DNA from: Cupriavidus pampae | GTDB lineage: Bacteria; Pseudomonadota; Gammaproteobacteria; Burkholderiales; Burkholderiaceae | Assembly (NCBI RefSeq): GCF_914271485.1 | Contig: NZ_CAJZAG010000003.1 | Coordinates: 496,001-560,000, forward strand | Length of the DNA: 64,000 nt | Reading direction: 5' to 3' | In this document: positions 18,901 to 28,439 of the stretch, in pieces | Position numbering within the stretch: the stretch's first letter is position 1 | Layout: each line of letters opens with the position of its first letter | The notes under the pieces: generated by a model | Seen by the model: only the letters and a program-made list of their open reading frames with translations | What the model was told of the DNA's origin: nothing | The model's database searches: none | Translations under genes and position numbers: made by a program

Positions 18901-19929
18901 GTGGTCCATGCGCGTGATCTCGAGCCAGTTGCCCTCGGGATCGACCATGCGCCACCACGCGAGATTGTCGAGTGCGGTGCCCCACAGCACGGCCTTCTTG
19001 CCGCCGGCGTTCATGGCGACGTTGCCGCCGATGCACGAGGCATCGATCGAGGTCGGATCCACCGCGAACACGAGGCCCGCCTTGTCGGCGGCATCCGCCA
19101 CGCGGCGCGTGACCACGCCCGCGCCAGAGAAGATGGTCGCTACCTTGTGCGCCACGCCCGGCAGATCGGTCTGCTCGACCGGCCCCAGCTGCTCGAGCTT
19201 TTCGGTGTTGATGACCGCCGAGAACGGCGTCAGCGGCACCGCGCCACCGGTATAACCGGTGCCGCCGCCGCGCGGGATGATGGTCAGGCCGAGTTCGAAG
19301 CAACCCTTCACCAGGCCAGCGATCTCTTCCTCGGTGTCCGGCGTGAGCACCACGAACGGATATTCCACGCGCCAGTCGGTGGCGTCGGTCACGTGCGAGA
19401 CGCGCGACAATCCATCGAACTTGATGTTGTCCTTCTGCGTGACGCGGCCCAGCACGCGCTGCGCGCGCTTGCGCAGATCATAGGCGTCGGCGAATTCCTG
19501 CTGGAAGGCCTCGATCGCCTGCCGCGCGAACGCAACCAGTTGCTCCACGCGGTGCGAGCGATCCTCGGCGGCCGGCTCGGCATGCTCGGCGCGATCCGCC
19601 GCGCGACGCTTCTCGATCTCGCCCAGCCGATGGTGCAGCGCGCCCACCAGCATCTGGCGGCGCTTGGGATTTTCGAGCAGGTCGTCCTGCAGATACGGGT
19701 TGCGGCGCACCACCCAGATATCGCCCAGCACTTCGTACAGCATCCGTGCCGATCGACCGGTACGGCGCTCGCTGCGCAGCTCGTGGAGAATGCGCCAGGC
19801 TTCCTCGCCCAACAGGCGGATGACGATCTCGCGGTCGGAAAAGGACGTGTAGTTATAGGGGATCTCTCGCAGGCGCGGAGCGGTGTCCTGCGCGGCGAGC
19901 TTGGCGTCTAGCACGAGTGGGGCGTTCAT
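15955..19929 (-). CDS. Giant FAD-linked D-2-hydroxyacid dehydrogenase fused to a Fe-S/CCG module (DUF3683 type)
   Basis: This 1324-residue protein combines a glycolate/D-lactate oxidase-like flavoprotein with its electron-transfer partner. In order it has a DUF3683 N-terminus ([21 protein letters not shown]), a PCMH FAD-binding domain ([20 protein letters not shown], about residue 225), and the FAD-oxidase C-terminal domain with [14 protein letters not shown] and [11 protein letters not shown]. Two 4Fe-4S clusters follow ([11 protein letters not shown] near 850; [12 protein letters not shown] near 920), then two CCG domains of the GlpC/LldE/HdrB type (GYLCCGYPQ near 1098; ERCCGESGT near 1224). 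It is predicted to be a cytoplasmic or peripheral membrane enzyme passing electrons to quinone. The substrate is inferred as a D-2-hydroxyacid such as D-lactate or 2-hydroxyglutarate. It precedes the HIT gene closely. Confidence 0.9.
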   Translation of the reverse strand: MNAPLVLDAKLAAQDTAPRLREIPYNYTSFSDREIVIRLLGEEAWRILHELRSERRTGRSARMLYEVLGDIWVVRRNPYLQDDLLENPKRRQMLVGALHHRLGEIEKRRAADRAEHAEPAAEDRSHRVEQLVAFARQAIEAFQQEFADAYDLRKRAQRVLGRVTQKDNIKFDGLSRVSHVTDATDWRVEYPFVVLTPDTEEEIAGLVKGCFELGLTIIPRGGGTGYTGGAVPLTPFSAVINTEKLEQLGPVEQTDLPGVAHKVATIFSGAGVVTRRVADAADKAGLVFAVDPTSIDASCIGGNVAMNAGGKKAVLWGTALDNLAWWRMVDPEGNWLEITRMDHNLGKIHDVPVATFELQWSDGNRAPGEKPLRKETLAIEGRKFRKEGLGKDVTDKFLAGLPGVQKEGCDGIITSARWILHRMPKHIRTVCLEFFGQPRDGIPSIVEIKNFLDSESKRAGGAILAGLEHLDERYLRAVGYATKSKRNAFPKMVLIGDIVGDDEDSVAHATSEVIRMANGKSGEGFVAVSPEARKKFWLDRSRTAAIARHTNAFKINEDVVIPLPRMGEYTDGIERINIELSIKNKLKLTDALEQFFARGNLPLGRSDDANEIPSAELLEDRVQHALTLLREIRARWLYLQDHMDTPLGDARASLIAHGLGLLGPAFEQRLEQQPDATVFHLLQDRTIRVSWKAEIRAELRKIFNGGEFKPILDEAQKIHKQVLRGRVFVALHMHAGDGNVHTNLPVNSDDYDMLQDAHRAVARIMALARSLDGVISGEHGIGITKLEFLTEDEIGDFRAYKQRVDPQGRFNKGKLLPGADLRNAYTPSFGLMGHESIIMQQSDIGAIAESVKDCLRCGKCKPVCATHVPRANLLYSPRNKILATSLLIEAFLYEEQTRRGVSIKHWDEFSDVADHCTVCHKCATPCPVKIDFGDVSMNMRNLLRKMGQKKFNPGTAASMFFLNATNPQTINLTRSAMIGLGYKAQRLGNEVLKKFARKQTQHPPATVGKPPVQEQVIHFINKKMPGNLPKKTARALLDIEDNEIVPIIRNPKTTSSDTEAVFYFPGCGSERLFSQVGLATQAMLWHVGVQTVLPPGYLCCGYPQRGNGQFDKAEKMVSDNRVLFHRVANTLNYLDIKTVVVSCGTCYDQLAGYEFDKIFPGCRIIDIHEYLLEKGVKLEGVTGTRYMYHDPCHTPIKTMDPTKLVNELMGGNEGGGKIEKNERCCGESGTLAVSRPDVSTQIRFRKEEEMRKGADKLRTEGFEGDVKILTSCPSCLQGLSRYNEDASMSADYIVVEMAKHLLGENWLPEYVQRANAGGIERVLV

Positions 19930-20010
19930 GGCGGGACCGCTTCCTGCGGGCGCACGGGGACAGTGCGCATTTATTCGTTGAAGCGCGATTGTACTTCAAC
20001 CCCCCTCCCT

Positions 20011-20029
20011 CCGCCCCTTGTTGGGGCGG
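20011..20029. terminator. GC-rich hairpin between the DedA-like gene and the large dehydrogenase gene
   Basis: CCGCCCC and GGGGCGG form a 7-bp stem with a TTGTT loop. The T-rich tail is on the plus strand, while both flanking genes run on the minus strand, so it may act only as a roadblock or an mRNA-protecting hairpin. Confidence 0.4.
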
Positions 20030-20074
20030 TCTTTCCTGTTTATCCCGCACTGCAACAAGGGGCATTCGGGCCGG

Positions 20075-20653
20075 TCAGAACCACGCCTTCAGGGTGTTGC
20101 CGATGCTATGCCAGAAGCTGTCGGGGATCCATAGCAGACTGCCCGTCATGGCCAGATAGCGCAAAAACTTGCCAATCGCCATGTAACCGAGGCTCGGCCA
20201 GAACGACAGACGAAGCCAGCCGGCCAATGTGCACAATGGATCACCAACAACAGGCAACCACGACAGCAGCAGTGTCGGCGGACCGAGCCGGCGCATCCAG
20301 CGAAAGTATTTGGCGTCCAGCGCGGGCTTGCGCGGCTTGCGGGGATGGCGCTGATGCTGGGCGTGCTCGGCCTCGTGCTGCCGGTGCTGGCGCCGCAGGT
20401 GGTAGCGCACGAGCGCGAGCTTGGCCCAATAGCCGAGCCACCAGTCGATCGCCCCACCAATCGTATTTCCGGCCGTCGCGACGAGGATCGCGGGCCAGAA
20501 CATGTCCGGGTTCAGCTTGATATAGCCGAACACCGCCGGCTCGGAGCCGAGCGGCAGCAGCGTGGCCGAAATCAGGCTGATCAGGAAGATTGCCGGCAGC
20601 CCCACCTTCGGGAGGGCCACCATGCCGAGCAGCGAATCGAGGAACGCTTCCAT
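20075..20653 (-). CDS. DedA/YqaA-family inner-membrane protein
   Basis: The 192-residue membrane protein of the SNARE-associated (VTT) superfamily is YqaA-like. Family sequence is visible: LISATLLPLGSEPAVFGYI, VATAGNTIGGAIDWWLGYW, and near the end GPPTLLLSWLPVVGDPLC followed by AGWLRL. These features match membrane proteins linked to lipid scrambling or envelope homeostasis. A His/Arg-rich cytoplasmic loop (about residues 78-110) is unusual. The start at 20653 (MEAFLDSLLG) is chosen because the upstream 26 codons have no hydrophobic or conserved character. It diverges from the molybdenum hydroxylase operon. Confidence 0.82.
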   Translation of the reverse strand: MEAFLDSLLGMVALPKVGLPAIFLISLISATLLPLGSEPAVFGYIKLNPDMFWPAILVATAGNTIGGAIDWWLGYWAKLALVRYHLRRQHRQHEAEHAQHQRHPRKPRKPALDAKYFRWMRRLGPPTLLLSWLPVVGDPLCTLAGWLRLSFWPSLGYMAIGKFLRYLAMTGSLLWIPDSFWHSIGNTLKAWF

Positions 20654-20931
20654 ATAAGAAATACCGGCTGAATACAGGTGGCACGGGAGGTTCGCCGCCA
20701 CACATCGAGGTGCCCAAACGGTGAGCAACACTCATAGCGATACCGTGCAATTTGTGATTAACTGTTAGAGCCAGTTGCGGTCAAACGTTCACCGCTCATC
20801 ACCCGGCAAGCACCAATATCACGAAATAGCCGTAGCAACCAAGCGGCAGTACAGCGTCGTGGCCAGTCCCGCGCAGTCATGTGTTTGGGATGCCGGTATT
20901 GGCCATGCGCGTCACCCACATGGAGACAAGC

Positions 20932-21417
20932 ATGGCGATTCCGATCCGCCTGACGGTCAATGGCAAGCCCGTTGACGCGCAGGTCGAACCTCACACCCTC
21001 CTCGTCCAGTTCCTGCGTGAAACCCTGCGTCTGACCGGCACCCATGTGGGTTGCGACACGGCGCAGTGCGGCGCGTGCACGGTGCATATGGACGGCCGCG
21101 CGGTCAAGGCCTGCAACCTGCTTGCGGTGCAGGCGGACGGCATGCAGGTGACCACGATCGAGGGCTTGTCGGACCACGGCGAACTGCACCCGATGCAGGA
21201 AGCGTTCCGGGAGTGCCACGGCCTGCAATGCGGCTTCTGCACGCCCGGCATGGTCATGGCCGCCACCGCGCTGCTGCGCGAGCGGCCCAATGCCGATGCC
21301 CAGGCGATCCGCGAACAGCTCGAGGGCAACCTGTGCCGCTGCACCGGATATCACAACATCGTGCGCGCGGTGCAGCAGGGGCAGGCCATGATGCAAGCGC
21401 CGGTCGCGGCGGAATAA
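20932..21417 (+). CDS. Molybdenum hydroxylase small subunit, 2x[2Fe-2S] (CoxS-like)
   Basis: This is the iron-sulfur subunit of a xanthine oxidase-family molybdenum enzyme; it passes electrons from the molybdenum centre to FAD. The 161-residue product has the plant-ferredoxin-type cluster motif ([15 protein letters not shown] ... KAC) and the helical second cluster (CGFCTPGM ... CRCTGY). Both are complete. The start ATG at 20932 has GGAG ten bases upstream; in-frame ATGs further upstream lack a site and are not conserved. It is the first gene of a tight operon, 13 bases before the large-subunit gene. The 278 bases upstream must contain the operon promoter. Confidence 0.95.
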   Translation: MAIPIRLTVNGKPVDAQVEPHTLLVQFLRETLRLTGTHVGCDTAQCGACTVHMDGRAVKACNLLAVQADGMQVTTIEGLSDHGELHPMQEAFRECHGLQCGFCTPGMVMAATALLRERPNADAQAIREQLEGNLCRCTGYHNIVRAVQQGQAMMQAPVAAE

Positions 21418-21430
21418 GGGGAGCGACGCC

Positions 21431-23821
21431 ATGAACGCACCCGAGAGACACCCGCTGATCGGCACGCCGGTCCGGCGCAAGGAAGACTATCGCTTCCTGA
21501 CCGGCAACGGCCAGTACACCGACGACATCGTGCTGGCGCACCAGAGCTATGCATGTTTCGTGCGCTCGCCGCATGCGCATGCGCGCATCCGCTCGATCGA
21601 CACTACCGAAGCACTGGCCGCGCCCGGCGTAATCGCCGTGCTCACCGGCGAGGATATGGCAGCCGACAAGGTCGGCGGCCTGCCCTGTGGCTGGCTGATC
21701 CACAGCATCGACGGCACGCCAATGAAGGAGCCGCCACATCCGGCGCTCGCGCATGGCAAAGCGCGCCACGTGGGCGACCAGGTGGCCGTGGTGATTGCCG
21801 AGACGCTGCAGCAGGCGCGTGACGCGGCCGAGAAAGTGGACGTCGACTACGAGCCATTGCCCGCGGTGGTGGCGCCGGCCTCCGCCGCGCAGTCGCAGAC
21901 GCTGGTCCATGACGACGTGCCCGACAACACGTGCTACACGTGGGGCCACGGCGACAAGGCGGCGACCGATGCGGCGTTCGCCAGGGCCGCGCATGTGACC
22001 ACGCTGGAGATCGTCAACAACCGGCTGATTCCGAATGCGATCGAGCCGCGCGCGGTCAATGCCAGCTATCAGCGCCAGGACGACAGCTACACGGTCTACG
22101 TGGCCAACCAGAATCCTCACGTCGAGCGCCTGCTGATGGGTGCGTTCGTGCTCGGCCTGCCCGAGTCCCGGCTGCGCATCATCGCGCCCGACGTCGGCGG
22201 CGGCTTCGGCTCGAAAATCTTCCTGTATCCGGAGGATGTCGCGCTGACGTGGGCCTCGAAGAAAATCGGCCGCCCGGTCAAATGGACCGCCGATCGGTCG
22301 GAGTCGTTCCTGACCGACGCCCACGGCCGCGACCACGTGACGCGTGCCGAGCTCGCGATCGATGCCGATGGCCATTTCCTTGCGATGCGCGTGCATACCG
22401 TCGCCAATATGGGCGCGTATCTGTCCACGTTCGCGAGCAGTGTGCCGACCATCCTGTATGCGACGCTGCTGGCCGGCCAATATGCGACGCCGGCGATCTA
22501 TGCGGAAGTGCACGCGGTGTTCACCAACACCGCGCCCGTCGACGCGTATCGCGGCGCGGGCCGGCCCGAGGCCACGTACGTGGTGGAGCGGCTGGTCGAG
22601 ACCGCCGCGCGCGAGCTCGGGACCGATCCGGCCGAACTGCGCCGCAAGAACTTTATCCGCGAGTTTCCGTATGCGACCCCGGTGGGGCTGACCTACGACA
22701 CCGGCGACTACGAGCCTTGTCTGGCGCGCGCGCAGGAACTCGCCGACGTGGCGGGCTTCCCGGCGCGGCGCGAGGCATCGAAGCAGCGCGGCAAGCTGCG
22801 TGGGCTCGGTTACTCGTGCTACATCGAGGCGTGCGGGCTGGCGCCATCGAATGTCGCGGGCGCGCTCGGGGCGCGCGCGGGACTGTTCGAGGTGGGCGAG
22901 ATCCGCGTGCATCCGACTGGCACCGTGACCGTGTTCACGGGGTCCCACAGCCATGGCCAGGGGCACGAGACCACCTTCGCGCAGATTGTCGCGGACCGGC
23001 TCGGCATCGCGCTGGACGCGGTGGAGATCGTGCACGGCGATACCGGCCGCGTGCCGTTCGGCATGGGCACCTACGGTTCACGCTCGCTCGCGGTGGGCGG
23101 CTCGGCGATCATGAAGGCGCTCGACAAGGTGGAAGCCAAGGCGAAGAAGATTGCCGCGCATCTGCTGGAGGCGTCCGATGTCGATATCGAGTTCAGTGAC
23201 GGCGTGTTCCGCGTGGCCGGCACCGATCGCACCAAGACGTTCGGCGAGGTGGCACTGACGGCTTACGTGCCGCACAACTATCCGCTAGACAAACTCGAAC
23301 CGGGCCTCAACGAAAACGCGTTCTACGATCCGACCAACTTCACGTATCCATCGGGCGCGTATATCTGCGAGGTGGAGGTCGACGCGGATACCGGCGAGTC
23401 GCAGGTGGTGCGCTTTACCGCGGTGGATGACTTCGGCAACGTGATCAACCCGATGATCGTCGAAGGGCAGGTCCACGGTGGCATTGGCCAGGGACTGGGC
23501 CAGGCGATGCTCGAGCAGTGCGTGTACGACGAGGACAGCGGCCAGTTGCTGACCGGCTCGTATATGGACTATGCAATGCCGCGCGCGGGCGATCTGCCGG
23601 ACTTTACCGTGGAGACCGCCAAGGGCACGCCATGCACGCACAACCCGCTGGGCGTGAAGGGTTGCGGCGAGGCCGGCGCGATCGGTTCGCCGCCGGCGTT
23701 TATCAACGCGCTGGTCGATGCGCTCTCGCCGCTGGGCGTGCGCGATATCCAGATGCCGGCGACCCCTCACCGTGTGTGGCAAGCGATCCAGCGTGCCGCG
23801 CAGCAGTCCACTACCGCCTGA
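21431..23821 (+). CDS. Molybdenum hydroxylase large subunit (CoxL-like, form II-type active site)
   Basis: This is the catalytic subunit that binds the pyranopterin molybdenum cofactor (796 aa). It has the usual start [20 protein letters not shown], the cofactor loops [12 protein letters not shown] and [16 protein letters not shown], and the catalytic glutamate loop [15 protein letters not shown] near residue 740. The active-site loop reads AYRGAGRPE. True aerobic CO dehydrogenases have AYRCSFR, with a cysteine that holds copper; that cysteine is absent here, so CO oxidation is unlikely. The enzyme probably hydroxylates an aldehyde, a heteroaromatic compound or another small organic substrate. 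It sits between the CoxS- and CoxM-like genes. Confidence 0.93.
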   Translation: MNAPERHPLIGTPVRRKEDYRFLTGNGQYTDDIVLAHQSYACFVRSPHAHARIRSIDTTEALAAPGVIAVLTGEDMAADKVGGLPCGWLIHSIDGTPMKEPPHPALAHGKARHVGDQVAVVIAETLQQARDAAEKVDVDYEPLPAVVAPASAAQSQTLVHDDVPDNTCYTWGHGDKAATDAAFARAAHVTTLEIVNNRLIPNAIEPRAVNASYQRQDDSYTVYVANQNPHVERLLMGAFVLGLPESRLRIIAPDVGGGFGSKIFLYPEDVALTWASKKIGRPVKWTADRSESFLTDAHGRDHVTRAELAIDADGHFLAMRVHTVANMGAYLSTFASSVPTILYATLLAGQYATPAIYAEVHAVFTNTAPVDAYRGAGRPEATYVVERLVETAARELGTDPAELRRKNFIREFPYATPVGLTYDTGDYEPCLARAQELADVAGFPARREASKQRGKLRGLGYSCYIEACGLAPSNVAGALGARAGLFEVGEIRVHPTGTVTVFTGSHSHGQGHETTFAQIVADRLGIALDAVEIVHGDTGRVPFGMGTYGSRSLAVGGSAIMKALDKVEAKAKKIAAHLLEASDVDIEFSDGVFRVAGTDRTKTFGEVALTAYVPHNYPLDKLEPGLNENAFYDPTNFTYPSGAYICEVEVDADTGESQVVRFTAVDDFGNVINPMIVEGQVHGGIGQGLGQAMLEQCVYDEDSGQLLTGSYMDYAMPRAGDLPDFTVETAKGTPCTHNPLGVKGCGEAGAIGSPPAFINALVDALSPLGVRDIQMPATPHRVWQAIQRAAQQSTTA

Positions 23822-23837
23822 GCGAAAGGAGCACGAC

Positions 23838-24638
23838 ATGTACGCATTCCAGTACGAACGCGCGGCCGATGCCAAGGCGGCCGTGGATATGTTGAAGGCC
23901 GACGGCGAGGCGCGCTTCCTCGGTGGCGGGCAAAGCCTGCTGGCCTCGATGAAGCTGCGGCTGGCTTCGCCTTCCACGCTGATCGACGTCACGCGGATCC
24001 CGGGCATGTCGGCGATTCGCATGGAGGGGGACGAACTGGTGATCGGCGCCGCCGCGCGCCATGCCGATGTGGCCAGCAACCCAGAGGTCATGCGCCGCAT
24101 TCCGGCGCTTGCCGTGCTCGCCAATGGCATTGGCGATCGGCAGGTGCGCGCGATGGGCACGCTCGGCGGCTCGCTGGCCAATGACGATCCGGCCGCGGAC
24201 TATCCGGCGGCGGTGCTCGCGCTCAACGCGATCATCGTCACGGATCGGCGCAATATCGCCGCGGACAATTTCTTCAAAGGCCTGTTCGAGACGGCGCTCT
24301 CGCCCGACGAGCTGATCACCGCGGTGCGGTTTCCGCAGCCTGATCAGGCGGCCTACGTGAAATTCCGCAATCCGGCGTCGCGCTTTGCGCTGGTCGGCGT
24401 GATGGTGGCGCGCACCGGCAAGACCGTGCGCGTAGCGGTGACCGGCGCGGCCGACAAGGTGTTTCGCGCGCCCGCGCTGGAGCAGGCCCTGTGTGCCGCG
24501 TTCACCCCGGCCGCGGCGCGCGCGGTGCGCATGGACCCGTCGGGGCTCGGCGCGGACCTGCATGCATCGGCCGAGTATCGCGCGCACCTGATCCCGGTGC
24601 TCGCGAGCCGTGCGGTGGAACAGGCGTTGAAGGGATAG
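23838..24638 (+). CDS. Molybdenum hydroxylase medium subunit, FAD-binding (CoxM-like)
   Basis: The flavoprotein subunit (266 aa) receives electrons from the 2Fe-2S subunit. FAD-binding motifs are FLGGGQSLLASMKLRLASP near residue 33 and AMGTLGGSLANDDPAADYP near residue 105, both characteristic of the CO dehydrogenase/xanthine dehydrogenase medium chain. The ATG at 23838 follows an excellent site, GAAAGGAG, seven bases upstream. It completes the S-L-M set; this order differs from the M-S-L order of classical cox operons. Confidence 0.94.
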   Translation: MYAFQYERAADAKAAVDMLKADGEARFLGGGQSLLASMKLRLASPSTLIDVTRIPGMSAIRMEGDELVIGAAARHADVASNPEVMRRIPALAVLANGIGDRQVRAMGTLGGSLANDDPAADYPAAVLALNAIIVTDRRNIAADNFFKGLFETALSPDELITAVRFPQPDQAAYVKFRNPASRFALVGVMVARTGKTVRVAVTGAADKVFRAPALEQALCAAFTPAAARAVRMDPSGLGADLHASAEYRAHLIPVLASRAVEQALKG

Positions 24639-24649
24639 TTGCGGTTGCA

Positions 24650-24672
24650 CCCCTCTCCCGGTGGGAGAGGGG
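24650..24672. repeat. Perfect 10-bp palindrome (repeat family copy 1) inside the operon
   Basis: CCCCTCTCCC and GGGAGAGGGG flank a three-base loop in the 53-base gap between the CoxM-like and MoxR genes. The same arms occur twice after the operon (29058-29080 and 29122-29145). In mRNA it would form a very stable hairpin that could separate expression or stability of structural and maturation genes. Confidence 0.85.
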
Positions 24673-24691
24673 GACATAATCGGCTACGCCT

Positions 24692-25582
24692 ATGCTGCCT
24701 GCTTCCATCGACGACACGATCGCGCTGCTGGCGCGTCAGCAATACTTTGCCGATCGCGAGACGGCCACTGTGGTCTACCTTGCGCTGCGCATGCAGCGGC
24801 CGCTCTTCCTCGAAGGCGAGCCCGGCGTGGGCAAGACCGCGCTCGCGCAGGCGATGGCGGACGGACTCGGCACGCGGCTGCTGCGCCTGCAGTGCTACGA
24901 GGGCCTCGATATCGCGAGCGCGCTCTACGAGTGGGACTATCCGCGCCAGATCATGGCGCTGCGACTGGCCGAAGCGCGCGGCGAACGGCCCGCGCAGCAG
25001 TCGCTCTATCACGACGATTTCCTGCTCAAGCGGCCCCTGCTGGAGTCGCTGCTGCCCGATGCAGCCGCGCCAAACGTGCCGCGCGTGCTGTTGATCGACG
25101 AGATCGATCGCGCCGACGAACCGTTCGAGGCGTTTCTGCTCGAAGTGCTGGCCGACTATCAGGTGTCGATTCCCGAGATCGGCACCGTGCGCGCCGAACG
25201 GCCGCCGTTGATCATCGCCACCTCCAATCGCACGCGCGAGGTGCATGACGCGCTCAAGCGGCGCTGCCTGTATCAATGGATGGGTTATCCGGGCCGCGAG
25301 CGCGAGTTGCAGATCGTGGCCGCGCGTGCGCCCGAAGCCGCCGCCGCACTGCAGCAGCAGGCCATCGATTTCGTGCATCGCCTGCGCGGCATCGACCTGT
25401 TCAAGGCGCCGGGCATCGCCGAAGCCATCGACTGGTGCCGCGCGCTGGCGACGCTGGGCGTCACGGAGCTCGATCCACAGTCGGTACGCGACACGTTGGG
25501 CGTGCTGCTCAAGTATCAGGACGATCTGGCGCGCGCCGATGGGCCGACCATCGCCGACCTGCTCGCGCGGCCCGCCTCATGA
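24692..25582 (+). CDS. MoxR-family AAA ATPase (CoxD-like maturation factor)
   Basis: The 296-residue AAA+ ATPase has Walker A GEPGVGKTAL (near residue 42), Walker B VLLIDEIDRAD (near 133), sensor 1 IIATSNRT and an arginine-finger region LKRRCLYQW. In cox operons CoxD acts with the VWA protein CoxE to insert sulfur or metal into the molybdenum-copper centre. Here, without the active-site cysteine, the pair may do cofactor sulfuration or chaperoning (inference). It overlaps the following VWA gene by ATGA, so the two are translationally coupled, as expected for a MoxR-VWA pair. Confidence 0.93.
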   Translation: MLPASIDDTIALLARQQYFADRETATVVYLALRMQRPLFLEGEPGVGKTALAQAMADGLGTRLLRLQCYEGLDIASALYEWDYPRQIMALRLAEARGERPAQQSLYHDDFLLKRPLLESLLPDAAAPNVPRVLLIDEIDRADEPFEAFLLEVLADYQVSIPEIGTVRAERPPLIIATSNRTREVHDALKRRCLYQWMGYPGRERELQIVAARAPEAAAALQQQAIDFVHRLRGIDLFKAPGIAEAIDWCRALATLGVTELDPQSVRDTLGVLLKYQDDLARADGPTIADLLARPAS

Positions 25583-26853
25583 CCGGCATGGATGCGCGTG
25601 CGCGTGAACCCGCGGATGGCATTGCCTTGCCCATGCTGGCGCGCAACGTCACGCATTTCATGCGGCTGCTGCGCGACGCGGGCTTTGGGCTATCGCCCGC
25701 GCATGCGGTGGATGCGCTCGAGGCGCTGCGGCACGTCGAGATCGGCCAGCGCGACGAGGTGCGCGCGGCGCTGGCGGCGCTGACGTTGTCGGGCCCCGAT
25801 CAGCGTCCGCTTTTCGACGCGGCCTTCGATCTGTTCTGGCGCGACCCCGACTGGGAGGGCAAGCTGCGCGCGCTGCTGCTGCCACGCGTGGATGCCGGTG
25901 CCCCGCCGCCACGACGCAGCAACCGTCTGGCCGATGCGTTGGCCGCGCGCACACCCGAGGCGCCACCGCGGCCGCAGCCGCCCGCCGCGGAAGAGCGCAT
26001 CGCCATACCGTTGACGTTCTCCGCGCAGGAGCGCCTGGCGCAGCGCGACTTCGAAACGCTCGATGCCGAGGAATGGCGCGCATTGCAGCATCTGATTCGC
26101 ACGCGGCGCGCGCATCTGGGTCTGCAGCGCACGCGTCGTCTGCGCGCGGCCACCCACGGTACGCACGCGGATCTGCGCGCGAGTGCAAAGCTTGCGGTGC
26201 GCCAGCATGGCGAATGGCTGCGCTGGAAGTATCGCCAGCATGCCGAGCGCAAGCTGCCGATCGTGCTGTTGCTCGATATCTCGGGCTCGATGAGCCAGTA
26301 CTCGCGCGCGGTGCTCTACTTCTGCCACGCGCTGATGCAGTCGCGCGAGCGGATGCATGTGTTTCTGTTTGGCACGCGCCTGACCAATGTCACGCGCGCG
26401 CTGCGCGAGCGTGACCCCGACGATGCGGTGCGGCTGATCACCGAACAGGTGCGCGACTGGGCCGGTGGCACGCGCATCGGCACCGCGCTGGCCGAGTTCA
26501 ACCGGCACTGGGCGCGGCGCACGTTGTCGGGACGCGCCACGGTGCTGCTCGTGACCGACGGTATCGACTTAGAGGACATCGACCTGCTCGACGCCGAGAT
26601 GGCGCGGCTCGCGCGCTTTGCGCATCGCATCGTGTGGCTCAATCCGCTGCTGCGCTATGCCGGGTTTTCGCCACAGGCGCGCGGCATGCAGGCCATCCTG
26701 CCGCATGTGGATGCGCTGCGCGCCGCGCACAACCTGGACAGCCTGCTGCAGCTGGAGACGCTGCTCGCGCACGCCACGGATCGCACAACGGATCACCCCA
26801 CGGATCACATCAAGGCGGATAGACAACGCCAGAAGAGGCCATCATGGAAATGA
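25579..26853 (+). CDS. VWA-containing CoxE-like protein
   Basis: The 424-residue partner of MoxR contains a von Willebrand A domain with a complete metal-ion adhesion site: IVLLLDISGSMSQYS (DxSxS), a Thr in GGTRIGTALAEF, and VLLVTDGIDLED. The N-terminal half (about residues 1-200) is the usual CoxE-specific helical region, with a Pro/Arg-rich linker near 110-130. The C-terminus has short ATDRTTDH-like repeats. The start is the ATG in the ATGA overlap with MoxR; the longer open frame upstream is inside the MoxR gene. The stop overlaps the CoxG-like gene start by ten bases. Confidence 0.92.
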   Translation: MTGMDARAREPADGIALPMLARNVTHFMRLLRDAGFGLSPAHAVDALEALRHVEIGQRDEVRAALAALTLSGPDQRPLFDAAFDLFWRDPDWEGKLRALLLPRVDAGAPPPRRSNRLADALAARTPEAPPRPQPPAAEERIAIPLTFSAQERLAQRDFETLDAEEWRALQHLIRTRRAHLGLQRTRRLRAATHGTHADLRASAKLAVRQHGEWLRWKYRQHAERKLPIVLLLDISGSMSQYSRAVLYFCHALMQSRERMHVFLFGTRLTNVTRALRERDPDDAVRLITEQVRDWAGGTRIGTALAEFNRHWARRTLSGRATVLLVTDGIDLEDIDLLDAEMARLARFAHRIVWLNPLLRYAGFSPQARGMQAILPHVDALRAAHNLDSLLQLETLLAHATDRTTDHPTDHIKADRQRQKRPSWK

Positions 26854-27419
26854 ATCAGACCCAGCGCCTGCCCGTGCCGCGCGACATCGCATGGGCCGCG
26901 CTCAATGACCCTGAACTGCTCAGGCAATGTATCCCCGGATGTGAGAGCATCGAGCCCGATGGCGACAATGCGTGGCAGCTGGCGCTGACGGCGGCGGTCG
27001 GGCCTGTGAAAGCCCGTTTCAAAGGCCGTATGGCGCTACAGGATATTCAGCCGCCCGAAAGCTATACCATCGCGTTCGATGGCCAGGGCGGCGCGGCCGG
27101 CTTCGGCAAAGGCGTGGCGCGGGTGTCGCTGGCACCCGATGGTGACGAAACGCTGCTCACCTATGCGGTGACCGCGCAGGTGGGCGGCAAGATTGCACAG
27201 ATCGGCTCGCGGCTGATCGATGCAGCCGCGCGCAAGATGGCCGATACTTTCTTCGTGCGCTTTACCGAGGTGGTGAGCGGTAGCGATGCGGAAGCGGACA
27301 CGGAAGCGGCAAATACGGACAACGATGCCGGCGGGCAGGCGGATGGCGCCTCTACCGCCGGAGAGCAACAGGAAGGGAAGCGGAAACGATCATGGACAGC
27401 GTGGATCTCGAAGCCTTGA
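26844..27419 (+). CDS. CoxG-family SRPBCC carrier protein
   Basis: The 191-residue protein has a CoxG-type START/SRPBCC fold (about residues 1-145): MNQTQRLPVPRDIAWAALND, IPGCESIE, VGPVKARFKGRMAL, then IDAAARKMADTFFVRF. CoxG proteins are reported to help couple the enzyme to membrane quinones. Many members end in a membrane helix. This one instead ends in an acidic linker (about 150-180) and a short basic tail KRKRSWTAWISKP. It overlaps CoxE by ten bases and the XdhC gene by 28 bases, so all three are translationally linked. Confidence 0.88.
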   Translation: MEMNQTQRLPVPRDIAWAALNDPELLRQCIPGCESIEPDGDNAWQLALTAAVGPVKARFKGRMALQDIQPPESYTIAFDGQGGAAGFGKGVARVSLAPDGDETLLTYAVTAQVGGKIAQIGSRLIDAAARKMADTFFVRFTEVVSGSDAEADTEAANTDNDAGGQADGASTAGEQQEGKRKRSWTAWISKP

Positions 27420-28435
27420 AGAGCAGCGTGCGGTGGCAGGCCGAAGGCCATCGCGTGTTGCTGGTGACGGTGGTACGGACGTGGGGCTCGTCGCCGCGGC
27501 CTGAAGGCGCGATGCTGGCGGTGCGTGACGATGGCCTGGTGGTAGGCTCGGTGTCGGGCGGCTGTATCGAGGACGACATCATCGATCGCGTGCGGCGCGA
27601 GGGCATTCGCAGCGATCGGCCGGAAGCGGTCAAGTACGGCGTCAGTGCCGAGGAAGCTCACCGGTTCGGGCTGCCGTGTGGTGGCACGATCGAACTCGTG
27701 ACGGAACCGCTGTCGGCCATAAGCGGGATTGGCGAGCTGCTGGCCGCGGTGGAGTCCGGGCGGCTGGTCTCGCGCCGCCTCGACATGGCCACGGGGCGTG
27801 CGACGCTTGGTTCCGCCCAGGTCACCGATGGATTGGGGTTCGACGGCGACACGCTGCTGACGATTCACGGGCCGCGTTATCGCATGCTCGTGATCGGCGC
27901 GGGTCAGCTTTCGAAGTATCTGTGCCAGATTGCGGTGGGGCTGGGGTTTCAGGTGACCGTGTGCGATCCGCGCGAGGAGTACACCGAGACGTGGGATATT
28001 CCGGGCGTGTCGATGGTCCGCACGATGCCCGACGATACCGTGCTGGCGATGCGGCTCGACGAGCGTTGCGCGGTCATTGCGCTCACGCATGATCCCAAGC
28101 TCGATGATCTGGCGTTGATGGAGGCGCTGCATACGCCAGCGTTCTATGTTGGCGCGCTGGGTTCGCGCCGCAACAATCAGGCGCGACGCGAACGGCTCAA
28201 GGAGTTCGATGTCACCGAGGCCGAGCTCGCGCGTCTGCATGGGCCGGTTGGCATTTATATCGGCAGTCGCACGCCGCCCGAGATTGCGATTTCGATTCTG
28301 GCCGAGGTGATCGCGGCCAAGAATCATGTGTCGCTGCCGGACATTCTTCAGGTGGAAGGCGCGAAGGCCGCGCGCGAGATCGCGGCGGGCGAGGCGGAAT
28401 GTCCCATTACGCCCGCCGGCTCGGCGGTGGCCTGA
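27392..28435 (+). CDS. XdhC/CoxF-family molybdenum cofactor maturation protein
   Basis: XdhC-type proteins bind and help sulfurate the molybdenum cofactor before insertion into the apo-enzyme. The 347-residue product has the N-terminal XdhC/CoxI domain (LLVTVVRTWGSSPRPEGAML, GSVSGGCIEDDI). It also has a C-terminal Rossmann domain (MLVIGAGQLSKYL; YVGALGSRRNNQARRERL). The start lies inside the end of the CoxG-like gene (28-base overlap). It is followed after four bases by a MocA-like gene, the usual pairing. Confidence 0.93.
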   Translation: MDSVDLEALKSSVRWQAEGHRVLLVTVVRTWGSSPRPEGAMLAVRDDGLVVGSVSGGCIEDDIIDRVRREGIRSDRPEAVKYGVSAEEAHRFGLPCGGTIELVTEPLSAISGIGELLAAVESGRLVSRRLDMATGRATLGSAQVTDGLGFDGDTLLTIHGPRYRMLVIGAGQLSKYLCQIAVGLGFQVTVCDPREEYTETWDIPGVSMVRTMPDDTVLAMRLDERCAVIALTHDPKLDDLALMEALHTPAFYVGALGSRRNNQARRERLKEFDVTEAELARLHGPVGIYIGSRTPPEIAISILAEVIAAKNHVSLPDILQVEGAKAAREIAAGEAECPITPAGSAVA

Positions 28436-28439
28436 GCGC

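Noticed and set aside
15799..19911. Plus-strand open frame of 1370 codons opposite the large dehydrogenase gene
   Set aside because: It is an antisense shadow produced by the GC-rich codon bias. Its translation is Arg/His/Leu-rich with no domain, while the minus strand has complete flavin and Fe-S motifs.
20881..20931. Upstream in-frame ATGs for the CoxS-like gene
   Set aside because: They have no ribosome site; GGAG stands correctly before 20932 and the family begins there.
21431..23821. True aerobic carbon monoxide dehydrogenase
   Set aside because: The AYRCSFR cysteine loop is absent; the sequence has AYRGAGR.
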